Shown: positions 22,352 through 34,538 of the stretch, piece after piece
Layout: each line of letters starts with the position of its first letter
How positions within the stretch are numbered: the first letter of the stretch is position 1
Source: Favolaschia claudopus
Lineage: Eukaryota; Basidiomycota; Agaricomycetes; Agaricales; Mycenaceae
Direction of reading: 5' to 3'
Length of the DNA: 64,000 nt
NCBI GenBank assembly: GCA_037176885.1
Contig: JAWWNJ010000241.1
Span: 124,001-188,000, forward strand
The notes under the pieces: generated by a model
Database searches by the model: none
What the model was told of the DNA's origin: nothing
What the model saw: only the letters and a program-made list of their open reading frames with translations
Program-made: the position numbers and the translations under genes

Positions 22352-24316
22352 CTATTTCGCAATGCCTTGTCAGTGAAAAGTTCCGCCTGTGACACTTTGC
22401 ACTTGGGGCATGGAGCAACATTGTGATTTTTGTCTGCAAAACCGCAAAGTTTACACATTGCGGGATGGTCTGCAATTATTGCAACTAGAGCAACTCGAAC
22501 TCTGATGCCTGACAATAAAATTAGGACAACTATTAGAATCATAGATCGAAACAGAAAAGTATCACCGTTTGGATGCTCTGGAGTTACAACAACAATCCCC
22601 TCATTGTACAGCATTTCCAGATCATCTACAATATATGCAAGATAGCTTTGCAGTTCATCTGCGGTTTGTTCCTTGGGTCCAGGAGTCATCATTGGCAACA
22701 GAAGATTGTCTGTGCGATATCTATCCCAGTTGTCAGCGAAGACTAAATCAAGAGCTACAGTTGCGGCAAAATCAATTTACTTACCAAATAAGGAAATTTC
22801 CATCAAATCCGCTCTACCGCACAGCAGAAACACCACAAGCACGTTGAAATGGCACAAAGGGCCTGTACTCCTGGAGTTGATCCAGTCTACGCACAAAAAA
22901 CAACCGGATTCGTCATGTTTCTCACTGCTTTTGGCTGCACTTTATGAGACAAAGTTGCTGGTTATGCCGGCGAAACCAACACAAAGACGCCAGCTTTTCT
23001 ACATCAGGAATACAGGCTAGCAATTCTTTGTATTCTTATCAACTTCCCGCTCGAAAAAAGCACCCATCTGCGAGCAAAAGGAGCGAATTGACGAGAATTT
23101 CCTTATTTAGTAAGTAAATTGATTTTGCCGCAACTGTATATTCACCTTAATGATGTGATCAAGTTCTGTATACAAAACGACATGACTCCGGAAGAATGAC
23201 TGGGAGCAAAAGCGCTTGTGGCACGGTGGAACCTGAAAGCCGTAAGCTCATGATGCCGGTGATTCAAATCCACATACCAGTCGAAACCAAAACTAACACC
23301 CAATCTAATCTCTTTTTCACTACCAGGACCGGAGAAAAAAGATGTTCCGTCTGGTCCTTTAATTGTTTTCCAAGCTTCTCCATCCTGTATTCTTCGAAAA
23401 TCTCCATTTGGGTCATCCTTTGTATCTTTCCATGCATTAACCGCTGATACCATGCCAGGTCGTTTGAAAAATCCACGCAAGCCTTCAGATAGTAGCTGTA
23501 TGGGTGCAACTAGATTAGGCTGCGGCTTGGGTGGTGGCTTTTCCACATTCTCTTCAAGCAAAAGATCAACTAGATCCTCCAGGAGATCACGGTCATCTCT
23601 ATAGGTGGTCCAAATACTTCCTCTTCACAGTTTGGGCAAAATGATTTCGGTCCAGTATCTGGGGAGAAAATGCGGTGACAGCCCGAGCAGACAGGGTGAA
23701 CAGCAAATTCGTCTTTGATTCCAAGTTTGCTCCAGATTGTTGTAAGGGTACGAGGCATCTTGACATCACCGACAAGATTTCCAGCAATCGAAGAGAGCAA
23801 AAAGGCAAGGCAGATAAGAATAAGTGCACATGCACGAAATGTAGTACGGTGTTTGGTATGGAGAAAGGCCACCAGATAGTACACACAGAGAACACACCAG
23901 TTTGGGTGGAGTTTTTCTCTAGCTACAGTCAGTTCAATGAAGTCAGGATCCAGATCTGGTGTTAGGTGTTGATGGTCTCCAATGCTGCTCAATGTTAGTT
24001 GAACTTGTATCAACACTACAGATAGAGGTACTGTACTTGGAAGAATCTGATGCTGATACACTCTCAATGATTCCAGCATCCAAGTCAAGTGAATCAGGTT
24101 GAGGTCTGTGTCTTTGACATTAGCTAGATTCGGGACTGATGATAAAACATACGTAGTGGAGGGCTGAGAATCGTGATATGTACCACCTCGAAGGAAAGTC
24201 CCTCGTCGGTTTTTCAGAGATGCTTGGCCCGGATCGGGCATACCAAGAAGAGCTTCAGCAGACGGTGTAACATTACGGGATCTTCCTCTGCCGCGGCGTG
24301 CGCCTAGGTCATCCAT
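22352..24316 (-). pseudogene. Plavaka/CACTA (Tnp2) transposase, 5' part
   Basis: ATG at 24316. A zinc-binding pair CSGC...CPNC lies near the end of the first long exon. The Tnp2 core follows: EAWKTIKGPDGTSFFSG, IRLGVSFGFDW, then after an intron APSHSSGVMSFCIQN, then MMTPGPKEQTADELQSYL, and after another intron IRVRVALVAI with CKLCGFADK and CPKC. These motifs are typical of basidiomycete Plavaka/Tnp2 proteins, which move CACTA-like elements. One frameshift is needed near 23600, and the gene ends at a splice donor near 22351 with the C-terminal half missing. A 379-bp MITE (22758-23136) sits in one intron with both splice sites intact. Confidence 0.8.
22758..23136. mobile_element. TA-flanked MITE, family C copy 1 (379 bp)
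   Basis: Inverted ends CAGTTGCGGCAAAATCAATT (22758) and the complement ending at 23136, with TA at 22756-22757 and 23137-23138. It appears identical to 25946-26324. It lies in a Tnp2 intron, a few bases after the donor GTGAATA. Confidence 0.92.
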
Positions 24317-25384
24317 GGGTCGTATAAACCAGTGTACTTAGAAGCAGCACGAACCTGGAGAACCTTATATGCACACGGCTACATCTTGGCCGGGGCGGCG
24401 GTAATATCATCTGACTTGTCTTGCCGTCGAGTTTGCTGTTGAACCTGAGAGACTTCACACAACGACTCGCACTCTATATTTGCTGTGTGAACCGAGAACT
24501 ACAAGGGATGATGTAGATAAATTGTAAATCCAGTGCACTATTGGTGAGTAGCTAATGAGATATTTGCAAGTAAAGCATAAACTGATATGCTGAATTGCAC
24601 CTAACAATGCTTTACTCTCTAAATTCAAGAGAAAGCCGGAAATCTGTTGAACGCAGTGTGTTAATTCGGATTAGGTTCGGACCAAACTCGGAGTCTGTCA
24701 GACGAGTGTCACTTGAGAAGTGCCGAGCCGTGGTCGCAAACCAATCGCAAACACGACTCCGAGCAACCTGTCTCTCGTCAAATAAGTAGCTTTGAAGTAG
24801 CTCGCAACCTTGCAAAAACTACATAAAGTGGTAATTATCGGTGTATATGTATAACAGAGTCAATGTCAGCGGCAAGCGGGCGGGCAAAGGCTGCCACGTC
24901 TTGTGATGTCATACTGATCACACGTGTCTAAGGATAGACGCCGTCGGCCGACGGAAACGGCCGCTTCCATCACCCGGATTCGCACACACAATCCGTTCTG
25001 CTACCAGTCTGACCACTGCCATAGGTTTGGCTGCGAGCAATATCAACGCGTACGAGATCTACGAAAGTCTGCATAGATCTGCGGCCCGTGTGGACGTGGC
25101 TATTTGCAGACATGTGTGGACGGGGGTCGCACATTTTGCCGTGGACAACCCCCCCTGAACGCAGTGAATCCGAAGCATGTGCTGCACTGATTGAACCTGT
25201 TCCCATGCATAGACACTGCTGAGTTCATGGGTTGCACTCTGTTGCACTACCAGTTACGAGTACTTATGTAATCGTCCTTTTAACATCCGAGGCCAGCTTT
25301 TTTTCGCTACTTGTCCGCATCTATCCGTGAACGCTTTTTAGCAAAAGTTATTACAAAAGTTTGTATTGAATCTTAACTTTTTGA
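24317..25384. other. No gene; holds repeat X
   Basis: The 60 bp at 25175-25234 recur with one change at 45560-45619 (core TGATTGAACCTG.TCCCATG). Words GCCGTCGGCCGACGG near 24941 form a small palindrome. No coding region is recognised. Confidence 0.45.
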
Positions 25385-25600
25385 AGCCCTCCTAACGCTT
25401 TACTGATCGTGAGAATTCATGCTTAGCAAATGAAATTCCACATGCGAGGGTTCGATTCCCGGCGTATGCTTCTTTTGTGGGTTGCAAATGCAAACCCACA
25501 TTTTTATTGGTTCATCTTTATTTCCTGCTCGGGGTAGCAAAGTGGTTGACCCACCTAAAAAAAGAAAATTGTCGCAGTTCGAGGTTAGTAGACACAAAAT
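25385..25600 (+). other. tRNA-like (SINE-like) islands
   Basis: Two Pol III-like motifs occur: GAGGGTTCGATTCCCGG at about 25447-25463 (a good B box), and GGTAGCAAAGTGGTTGACCC near 25534 (A-box-like) followed by GTCGCAGTTCGAGGTTA. No cloverleaf closes, so this is at most a degenerate tRNA or tRNA-derived SINE. Confidence 0.25.
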
Positions 25601-25945
25601 TAAGATGTCAGCAGTGTTTGATGAATTGTGATGATTTCCACAGCTTCTTTCACTTTGCAGGGGTTTTGACACAGAGCGATGACTTTGAGGTGGTGCGGCA
25701 TATGGTGAAGCATATATACAAGGTGCTGAGTATTTATTCGGTACGCCCGAGGCTTAAAAAGGCAGAGTACTTATATCATTCTCTGGAATGATTCCCGCAT
25801 CTCGTATTGTATCTTGTGCTAGCGGCTCGCCACCTATGTAACCCTCATGTCCTTTTACAATCTTCTGCAACTCCAAGTATTTTTCTTTTTCAAAAAATTT
25901 GTACTTTGGATGGTCGAAGATGGGCAGAGTTCAGTCTCGAAGGTA

Positions 25946-26324
25946 CAGTTGCGGCAAAATCAATTTACTTACCAAATAAGGAAATTTCCATCAAATCCGC
26001 TCTACCGCACAGCAGAAACACCACAAGCACGTTGAAATGGCACAAAGGGCCTGTACTCCTGGAGTTGATCCAGTCTACGCACAAAAAACAACCGGATTCG
26101 TCATGTTTCTCACTGCTTTTGGCTGCACTTTATGAGACAAAGTTGCTGGTTATGCCGGCGAAACCAACACAAAGACGCCAGCTTTTCTACATCAGGAATA
26201 CAGGCTAGCAATTCTTTGTATTCTTATCAACTTCCCGCTCGAAAAAAGCACCCATCTGCGAGCAAAAGGAGCGAATTGACGAGAATTTCCTTATTTAGTA
26301 AGTAAATTGATTTTGCCGCAACTG
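25946..26324. mobile_element. TA-flanked MITE, family C copy 2 (379 bp)
   Basis: Same length and, as far as I can compare, the same sequence as 22758-23136, with its own TA duplication (25944-25945 and 26325-26326). The identity suggests both moved recently. Confidence 0.92.
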
Positions 26325-26326
26325 TA

Positions 26327-27799
26327 GGGTGTGTCTCCCAAACCTCTAGGGTTGATAACTCTAGCTTGAGAGTTGACTCTTGCATCTAGAAGTAGATTCG
26401 GGAGAACAGATGGTGGTCTACCCGAGGGTCTGGTAAAAGGTACAATAAGGCACAGAATGCAGTTTAATATGATACGGGAGGGTCAATGGCATACTAACCT
26501 ACCTCTTAAAGGTACAAGATATCTGTGACATACAACTGACACATGTATGTAGTACGGGCTCCGCCTTTTTGCTTTGGGACTTTGTCCCAGTAATCCTTCC
26601 TTTTTACAAAGTTCAAACCTACAAGTCAATTAAATACAAAATACTTATTGTTTTTGTTTCCCTAAAAGTAGACATATCCCTTCCTGGAGTGGCTAAGTCA
26701 CTTGGTCCCAACTCTTGCTAAACACGTCAGGTGAATTTTTGGGGTTCAACACTCAGGGGGTGGCTGGTGGGGTCGACCTGTACAGCCCATCAGATGAATC
26801 AATGATGTCTGATGACGATCCCAACCAAAGTGCAATATACCCAACCCCGCTACAGCCCTTCCCGCTGCCCCACGAAGTTACTAATACCAGTCTACATCTT
26901 CCATTGCTTCAACGATTTCACTTCAAAAGTTCAAAAATGGGATGTTCAGGAACTTTTGAGCCAATGTTGAACTTGTGTGTTGCACTTAAGTGATATTTGA
27001 GCCTTAGAATTACGGGCATACAGGGCACAGTATCAACTAGGACCGAACCAGATCTCCATACATAAGTACGAGTCCTGCCGCGCGCAGCGACGGCCTTCTA
27101 CCCCCAAGTGTACTACAGTCTATTACGCCGGAAATTGAATCATAAGTAAGCATACCAAGAATTTTGCCTCAATTTCTTCCGCCCTGTTGTATGTACTTCT
27201 CTGATTGCAGGATCAGTAGAAGACAGTCTGAAGACTCTGAATTCCAATTTGTAGCAAAATCAGTTCGGCCGAAAAAATATCCGCGTCTGTAATCTGCGCA
27301 AGCTCGCCCTGCTGTAGGCCAGGAACTGGCATTGTCATATCTTACGTCACCTCTTGTATATAAGTAGTCCGCTGGGGATCTCTGATCCCCAGGTTTGTTA
27401 TCGACTTGGCTCCTGGGCCCTTCTCCCCTTAGAGCACAACAAACCTTCTATTCGACTCTGGCACTCTCCTAGCCCCACCCGACCACCCTACTTCCTACTC
27501 TGCCCTCATCCTACCATCGACCTCACACCTCCCTTGCTATGGCAACCCCCGCAGTTCCTCAGGACCTGACGCTGCAGCCTCTACTCCCCGAGGGCATGCC
27601 TGGCGCTTCTCTTGGGATGGTGTTCGCTGGGGCTCTGAACCTTCAACCCCAGCCCCTACCCCTGCCATCATCGCTGTCGGCCACACCGCCATACCACTCA
27701 CCGAAACCCTCCTGGATAAAAGACTATATTAAATACCTGAAAATGTGCAGAAGGCACAGTAGCTACAAAATGAGTAAATACAGGCAATGTAAGACTTCA
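26327..27799. other. No intact gene; repeat Y and Copia-leader-like sequence
   Basis: 27153-27332 is repeat Y, present again in shortened form at 45633-45779 (shared TATCCGCGTCTGTAATCTGC and GTAGGCCAGGAACTGGCAT). From 27539 a short plus frame begins MATPAVPQDLTLQPLL. About 60 bp at 27720-27782 match the Copia leader near 989-1045, so 27348-27799 may be a decayed Copia leader/Gag start. I see no family signature that would prove it. Confidence 0.35.
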
Positions 27800-27925
27800 G
27801 TGATGTGCCTAAGGCCTTAGTTTACGACCCCCCGGCACGCTAAGCCCTTAGGGCTTAGCATAGGGCTCAGGGCTTAGGCTGTCTAAGGGCTTAGAGGGCT
27901 TAGACACCTTAAAAAGGAAATTTTT
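27800..27925. repeat. CTAAGGGCTTAG-type palindromic island
   Basis: Begins CAGTGATGTGCCTAAGG and iterates words such as TAAGCCCTTAGGGCTTAG and CTAAGGGCTTAGAGGG. It ends before AAAAAGGAAATT, the same flank as the 16836-16885 island. Confidence 0.5.
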
Positions 27926-30118
27926 TGAAAGAATGTTTTTTTATTTCCTGCCCTGAGTGCCTAAGTATGTAGTATTCCCTACCCCACTGCTTTTTGACTT
28001 CAGATTCTTAGTTGTCAACACAAAATTATTCTGGACTCACCTATAGTCAACAACTATCATCGTACTGTACTATTTCGACCATACTCGTAGTGAGAAAAAG
28101 TCATGGACGGTCGGTTCTTTGACCGATCTCGGCCGTCTTTGCCCCTTTTTTCATGATTCCAGGTGCTGAGTGGAAAGTAACCGGAAATTGTGTTATTTTG
28201 ACACGGTCACATGTTTTTCTCACGGAACTTGTATCCTATATTGTAGTTTGGTATGTTCCATTTACCCGGTATTAGATTGCCGTTGTATACGTTGACCAGG
28301 AGTCCGCACAAATTTGAGAGTGCCTCGGTTTGCAGTAGTTTGATTGTGAATAATGCAGAGAATTATTATGAATATAACCAAAAGCTGGTTGAGGTGCAAT
28401 GTCGGCGGGGGTGAAGATGCATGAAGTGGTGACAGACCTTGTTGAAGTTTGACAGACAAAGAAAAGTCGTACGATGTTTTATCAAAACGAACCAGATCGT
28501 ACGCACACGCCCACGATTTTGAATTTTTTCTTGGCCTCCGACAGTCCGACTTGGCGAGTTTCAATTTTCTGCTGTTGTAAATCAACAGGGTTAGGATTAG
28601 GGTGCATTCAATATTATACAAAGACGCCATTTTGAGCCTCCTTTGGAAAACCACACTGGACCTCATAGAGCGTCATAGCGCTTGATAGACAGACACTCAT
28701 AGTGGAGGGGCGCAATCTAAAGCGCACCATATGATACCGTTCGGGCCGCGGCGTTGGTAGGTGGAATTACACCATTCAAATCCCCGAGTGCGAAGCTCGC
28801 TTGGAAATCCACAGCTGACCAGGCCAGCTGAGTTGCGTTCGGTGGGGTCACAGAAGAGTGCCTGAGGAATTCGTGGAGGGGCGAGTTTTAGGTGATGGGG
28901 GCGGCGACGGCAGATTGAGGTGATGCCGACGCTGGCTCCCGTTGATGAAGGCTCGGGGCTAAGGACGTCGAAACCCGGAAGGCTTCGGCCAGGAATGCCT
29001 TGAGTGGAGTTCAGAATCGATGATGTATCGAGGGATAGATAGATGGGGGACATACGGCTTATGCATACGGAAATGTCCCGTTGTCGATGTCGATATCTCC
29101 CCAGAGCAATGCGTCAACGTTGGGGGTGCTTTTGACAGAACAGGACACGACTGTAGAGAGACTGAAGTTGCCGCTGGCGGAAGGCACGTCTCCATCTTTC
29201 CTCCAGCTCCTGATTTTGGTTCTCACTGACGCTGGATTGGTGAGATGAAGATACAATCTACAAGGAAAGATTCGATAAGAGGGCCGAACAAGGATCACAA
29301 AGAAAATACAGACTGGGACTCTTGGGGCTCCGAAGTGAATAAATTGGGGCCCAGCCGATCAACAGGCAACTTCCAGCGGCAGGACTAAGACGATGCTCGA
29401 GGAGGCCAAAATGGATAGAGCAAACACTGCTAGTGAGTTAAAATTCTCGTCCGAGTTCACAAAAGATGTAGACATACTTCCGGTACAGTCCATACACAGT
29501 AGAGGAACAAGTCGGTTGCGAGCTTGGCTAGTTTCCGCAGTGCAATCTCAAGTGTTGGGGGGTGGCACCAGCCTACAGCGAAGTAAAGGAAGGCCAAGCT
29601 AGCACGACGCATGCATCGTATAGCAGTATGGAATGATTCTGAGATCCTCCTGAGGTCCACAACGTAGGCATTGTGCGACCTCGAGCATGACTGCAGGAGG
29701 AAAGGTATATAAATTGTTATGTAAGCTAGCTTAAATTGGAAGGCACGTCAAGAGGTGGGCGGCCGAAAAATCCCGGATATCATGCCCTCCCTCGGCCGAT
29801 ACTCGGTGGTCGGTCCGAGCTCCTTGAGATTTCTTTAACAGGCAACACTTAGATTTCTTGTAGCTCGTTCAATTCCCGACATATTCCTTAGCTGAAAACT
29901 AGTACCCCAATTTAATATATTCAAAACATTTTGGCCTCTTTAGCACCATCATAACACGAGAATACAAAGTCGTATTCAAAAATTGATTCAGCTTCGGGAA
30001 CTCGGGACTTGACAACGTGACCAAACAACTCGAAGCGCGTCTCTTCTCGACGCTTTGTCGACGCTCGTCCCCGACGTTCGAAGACGCGCCGACTGTCCTT
30101 CCAACTTTATTCACGATT
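27926..30118. other. No gene recognised
   Basis: About 2.2 kb with short frames on both strands. ACTGTACTATTTCGACCATA near 28063 resembles the TIR of the transposon at 41579, but no partner end was found nearby. Minus-strand frames at 28697-29298 look coding in places but match no family I know. Confidence 0.35.
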
Positions 30119-33100
30119 ATGGCGCTGTTCTCTTTCCTTGGCAGTAACTTCTTTGACGTGCAAACCGCTGATACCTCCACTCATTTATCTCTTACGACTG
30201 CGACACGACCCTCCTCTTCTCTACCGTCTGATGTCCTGGCTGCCTCGTCATCTGCAAGCAACAGTTCTCCGAATGCTTTAGCCGACCCGTTTTCTCCAAC
30301 TTGCAAACCCGCTCTGTCACCCAGCCAATTCAATGCACGCTACATCCCCAAGTCATTTGTGTATAATACTCCCATCAACCCTACTACTTTTGGAGCTGTC
30401 TACGACTCTGGATACTCGTCTCTCTCCTCTCGTTCAGTAAACTACCACTCCCCTTCAATTCCTATGACATCCCCTTCGAATTCACCATCTGAACCGACTC
30501 CCTGTGAAAAATATCTTCAGCTCTACCAATCTGGACGCTTGCAAGCGCGCAGAAGCGATTCCAGTCACTGGGAACTCAAATGCACCATTTGCAAGAAGTG
30601 GATCAAGACCTCCGTACCTTCTAGACGTCCCTTGTCGATCCCCAACCACTTCTCAGTCCTCGAAGGTCACACCCGGAGTCGCACCTGCACTGCATACCCT
30701 GCCAGAGCTTCAACTGCGCCTCCAATTCCTTCCCCGAGAAAAGCATCCCCCTCTATGGTGAACGAGGTCTCAAGTGACGAGGAAGATGAAGATCCTTTCC
30801 AATTTCAGTAAGTATCATCTTATTTACAGATTAACTTCACACCTGACAATCCAAAGATACGGCCGTTCCTCTTCTCTTCCCCTCGAAGCCTCGAGTGTTC
30901 AATCAGCTCTGGGCTCGATGGTCATCGTCCAGACCTGTCCCGGCAGTCCCGTTGATTGGCCGGTGCAGGTCGGGTCGTTCACAGAGACGTTTCCATTCCA
31001 TCCGATCGGAGTGCAGCCCGGCTCACTCTCGTTCGATGTGGAGATCCATAATCGAGGCAGGAACATCGTCGCATTCTCTAAGCAGTGCAGTGGTGAAGCA
31101 CAACTCAACGGCTGTTGTCCGCAATGCACGAAGATTCCCGCTGAGGTGCAGAAACTTGTCGACCTTGCTCTTCAAGCGGACTCGCGCATCAACCACCGAT
31201 ACTTGAGCTGGAGCCAGATTCGCAATCTCCTCGCGGATCGAACGGAGGAGATGTGCAAATGGCGACTCAAGGTAATTTGTTCGCTTAATCAAATTGCAGA
31301 GCTGATACAGGCCTTTGTAAGGTAGGGGCCACACAAATACGGTTGCCCCACGTGATTTCACCTTTTTGAGACGATGTAGTCCGTTTGACCTGTATTTGAG
31401 AAAAAATGACAAATCTGGCCCAACAGTTTTGTGCAAATACATCCTTAGGACTCACCAATCAAATTATTGAGACGATGTAGTCCGTTTGACCTGTATTTGA
31501 GAAAAAATGACAAATCTGGCCCAACAGTTTTGTGCAAATACATCCTTAGGACTCACCAATCAAATTATGGCTACGCACAGCGAGAACTGGAGGACTAGTT
31601 CCCAAATTGATCGGACACTTCTCAAATCCCATCAAATCCTTCGTTTTGCATCAATCGGGAACTAGTCTCTCAGTTCTGCAGATTTTTCCAAGTTTCAAGT
31701 GCACGCATGTAGGAGGTGTAAGTCTTCACAAAACTGTTGGGCCAAATTTTTTATTTTCTCTCAAATACAGGTCAAACGGACTACATCTTCTCAAAAAGGT
31801 GAAATCACGTGGGGCAACCGTATTTGTGTGGCCCCTACCTTAGAGCTTGAACTCCGCGCGTAATTTCGCCACAGCCGTCCGCAAATTAGCAGACTACGGT
31901 CGGTTTATGGAAGCTATCGCCAACAATAACCTACCGCGTCTTCAACAGCTTATCAACGTCGGGATCCGTCGCGGTTCAAGCCCAAATGCTTTAATTCGTA
32001 TGATCCAGTCTGCTCTTGAAGGCGTCTACCAGCCCCGTCCCGTCCTGGACTCCCGCACACTCGACATCGCCCTTCTTGTCTTTCGTCTTGGTGGTCGTAA
32101 ACTACTCTATGCTGTCAATCATGGACTCGGACTCCCATCCCTGCGCACATTGCGCAACCATATGGCCTTCACCAAGGTCATGCCGACCGTTGGCATGATC
32201 TCCGTTGAAGACATTGTCCACAATATCCGCGAGGTCGTCTTGAAGCCTCGGGCAGCTGCCGCTACCCCGCCGCCCCTCCGTGGTGTCAATCTCCTCATTG
32301 ATGAGGTTGCGCTTGAGGAACGCGCTTGTCATTTCCGCCACAACAACAGCATCGGCGATCTCTGCTGGCGTCACTCCTCAAAGGTTGATCTACAGCTCAA
32401 GACATACGATGATGCTCTGAAGATCGCTGAAAGGATCAAGACAGATGAAGTACATCTAGGCAAGGAGATGACGGTCGTCTCCGTCTCATGTTTTGGCGAA
32501 TCGGGAACGTACCCCATCCTGGCGCTCCCTACATGCAAGTCCGTTGGCCCCAGCGAATCCAGCACCATCTACGAGACTGTCACCGAGGCCTGGATTGAGC
32601 ATGCAGCTGTGAAAGTCGGGATGCCCTGGTCATGGTCAACAGACGGCGAGGCGTTACGACGCAAGGCAGGATACAAACAATTCGTTCGCCACAAGCTACC
32701 TCGTACTTCACCCATCTTTGGCACCCTTGCCAGTATGGCTGGTCTCAACATTTTCACGGGTCTGCATAGCGTTACATTGGATTTTGACTACAAGCATGTT
32801 TTCAAGCGTACGTACGTTTATCTTCCCTCATCATTTTGTTGAGCGATTCGCAGGTATATGTACACTCATTCGCTCTGCGGCGGGAATGGCTCTTTGTAAT
32901 GGACGGATCATCAATCCCGCAGTCCTCACCCGATTCCTGGCACGGCTTCCTGACCAGTCCGAGGACCCAGTGCGTACACTATTGTTCCCTGACGACCCTC
33001 AAGATGTTCCTCGCGCAGTCGAATTGATGGAAGCCATCATCGAGTTCCTTGCATACGACTTCGGCGAGGTGAACGCAGATACAGCTGCCGACCTCGACTC

Positions 33101-33992
33101 CATCCGTCTTCTCGCACTCATACTCAAGTCGATCCTTGCTCCCTTCATAACCCCGGATATGTCCCTCACCGATCAGATGACACACCTCGCCACCTACGCC
33201 CACCTCACCTTCACTCTCTTTCGCCTGAACCGGCTTACCTTCATGTCAAATCAGCTATATGGCGACTCGCAATCAATGATCAAGAACGCGTTTTTCTGCC
33301 TTGAAAAACAGCAGAAGCTCGACCCGACGAAGCCATTCTACCTATTTCAAGTCGGGGATGATCCTCTGGAACGGTTGTTTGGCAAACTCCGCATGCTAGG
33401 TAGCCATAACTCTGCAATGAGTTACTCACAAGCAATCGAGCGGCTCGGTCATGCGTGTGATCTTCAAGCGGTGTATCTGCGTCACCCGGACCTGGACCAA
33501 GGACAGCGACGTATCAGCATGACACGCTCGGAGGGTGTTGATCATCTCAATATGGTTTCGTGGACGGGACACGCAATTGCTAAGTCGACGCGGTGCACCG
33601 AGACGGTGGGCGACGATGTTGGCGTCGGTGGTAGCGTTTTACCCGGCCAACCCTGAAGCTCAAAGTTCGGCCTTCACCGCTCCACCACTTGATTTTACTC
33701 AGAGTGCACCTTCTTTCAACTGGATCTCGCGGACGTTTTCCCCGCCGACCCATCGCTGGATGCCTCAATTGCGGCGTCCTTCATGCAGCCAGACTCCGCA
33801 ACAGTTCCATCTCCGATTGCTGTGATGTCAACCTCCACACCGATTCAGCTGCCTACCCGTGCCACTCCGGCTTTTCCCTATCCACCACAACCATCTACAC
33901 TTGTCCCTGGATCGCCGGAGGAGCGCCAGCAATTTTACATCCAACGTTACGGTGTATTCGTATCAATAAATAATAACTTCCATCGCCAATAA
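30119..33992 (+). CDS. DDE-like transposase-type protein of an expanded agaricomycete family (1,043 aa)
   Basis: Five exons join in frame: 30119-30807, 30857-31271, 31844-32807, 32854-33627 and 33703-33992. The N-terminus is Ser/Pro-rich with a Cys pair (CTICKKW) and later a CCPQC motif, perhaps a metal-binding DNA reader. The core has candidate acidic residues in order: LLIDEVALEERA, WSTDGEALRRKAGYKQF, LDFDYKHVFKR and DDPLERLFGKLRMLGSHNS. This order recalls P-element/THAP9-like transposases (early D, a D.KH.FKR segment, late E in ER.FG..R). I know many uncharacterised agaricomycete proteins of this kind; the transposase role is inference. Intron 2 contains a 521-bp MITE. The donor of intron 4 (GTGGTA) is weak, and an alternative end at 33656 is possible. 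Confidence 0.65.
31320..31840. mobile_element. TA-flanked MITE, family D copy 2 (521 bp) in an intron
   Basis: Ends AGGTAGGGGCCACACAAATA and the complement (GTGTGGCCCCTACCT), with TA at 31318-31319 and 31841-31842. It carries a 101-bp tandem duplication (31367-31467, 31468-31568) absent from copy 3. It lies just before the 3' splice site of intron 2 of the surrounding gene; the duplicated TA plus the next G rebuilds TAG at the acceptor. Confidence 0.93.
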
Positions 33993-34087
33993 ATTGAAGG
34001 CCCCCGAGAGGGTCTATGTGAACTCGGGGTCCTCAGAGGGCTCCTCAATTCATTGGCACTGGAAGTTATTCTTGAAATGCTACATTA

Positions 34088-34536
34088 GAGAGTTTGCGGT
34101 GAGCCGCCAGAAGCCACCTGGTGGCTCCAACGGCATGCGGATTGGAGCGGCTACGTCATGTGGCGGCTCGTTCAGCGGCTCGGCGCGCGCGGTCCTTAGC
34201 ACAATTTTGAGGTTGGGTACCTTGCATACTTGACAATACCTTCAGCCAATGAGAGTTCATTGTCCAAACGTGCATGATTTTTTTGAATTGAAGCAATTTC
34301 CAGCGTCAACCGAAGTCTCCGGCTCAAATGTGCGATGGCGTCAGATTTTCGAGTCGGTTTTTCTTCGTGTGTGTATGGCTCAAGATATAGATGACTAAGT
34401 ACTAAGAATAGACTTGCAAAACCAAATTTGAACCAGTCTTACCAGCCACCAAACGAGCCGCCAGACAGCATAGCCGCTCCAATCCGCATGCCATTAGAGC
34501 CGCCAGGTGGCTTCTGGCGGCTCACCGCAAACTCTC
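34088..34536. mobile_element. TA-flanked MITE, family E copy 2 (449 bp)
   Basis: Ends GAGAGTTTGCGGTGAGCCGC and the complement, with TA at 34086-34087 and 34537-34538. Subterminal words CCACCTGGTGG and GCCGCC/GGCGGC are self-complementary. Related to 14370-14667 and, more distantly, to 46247-46455. Confidence 0.88.
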
Positions 34537-34538
34537 TA

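Noticed and set aside
28262..29298. Minus-strand frames of 79-134 codons
   Set aside because: No recognisable motif or consistent splice joins; not enough to call a gene.
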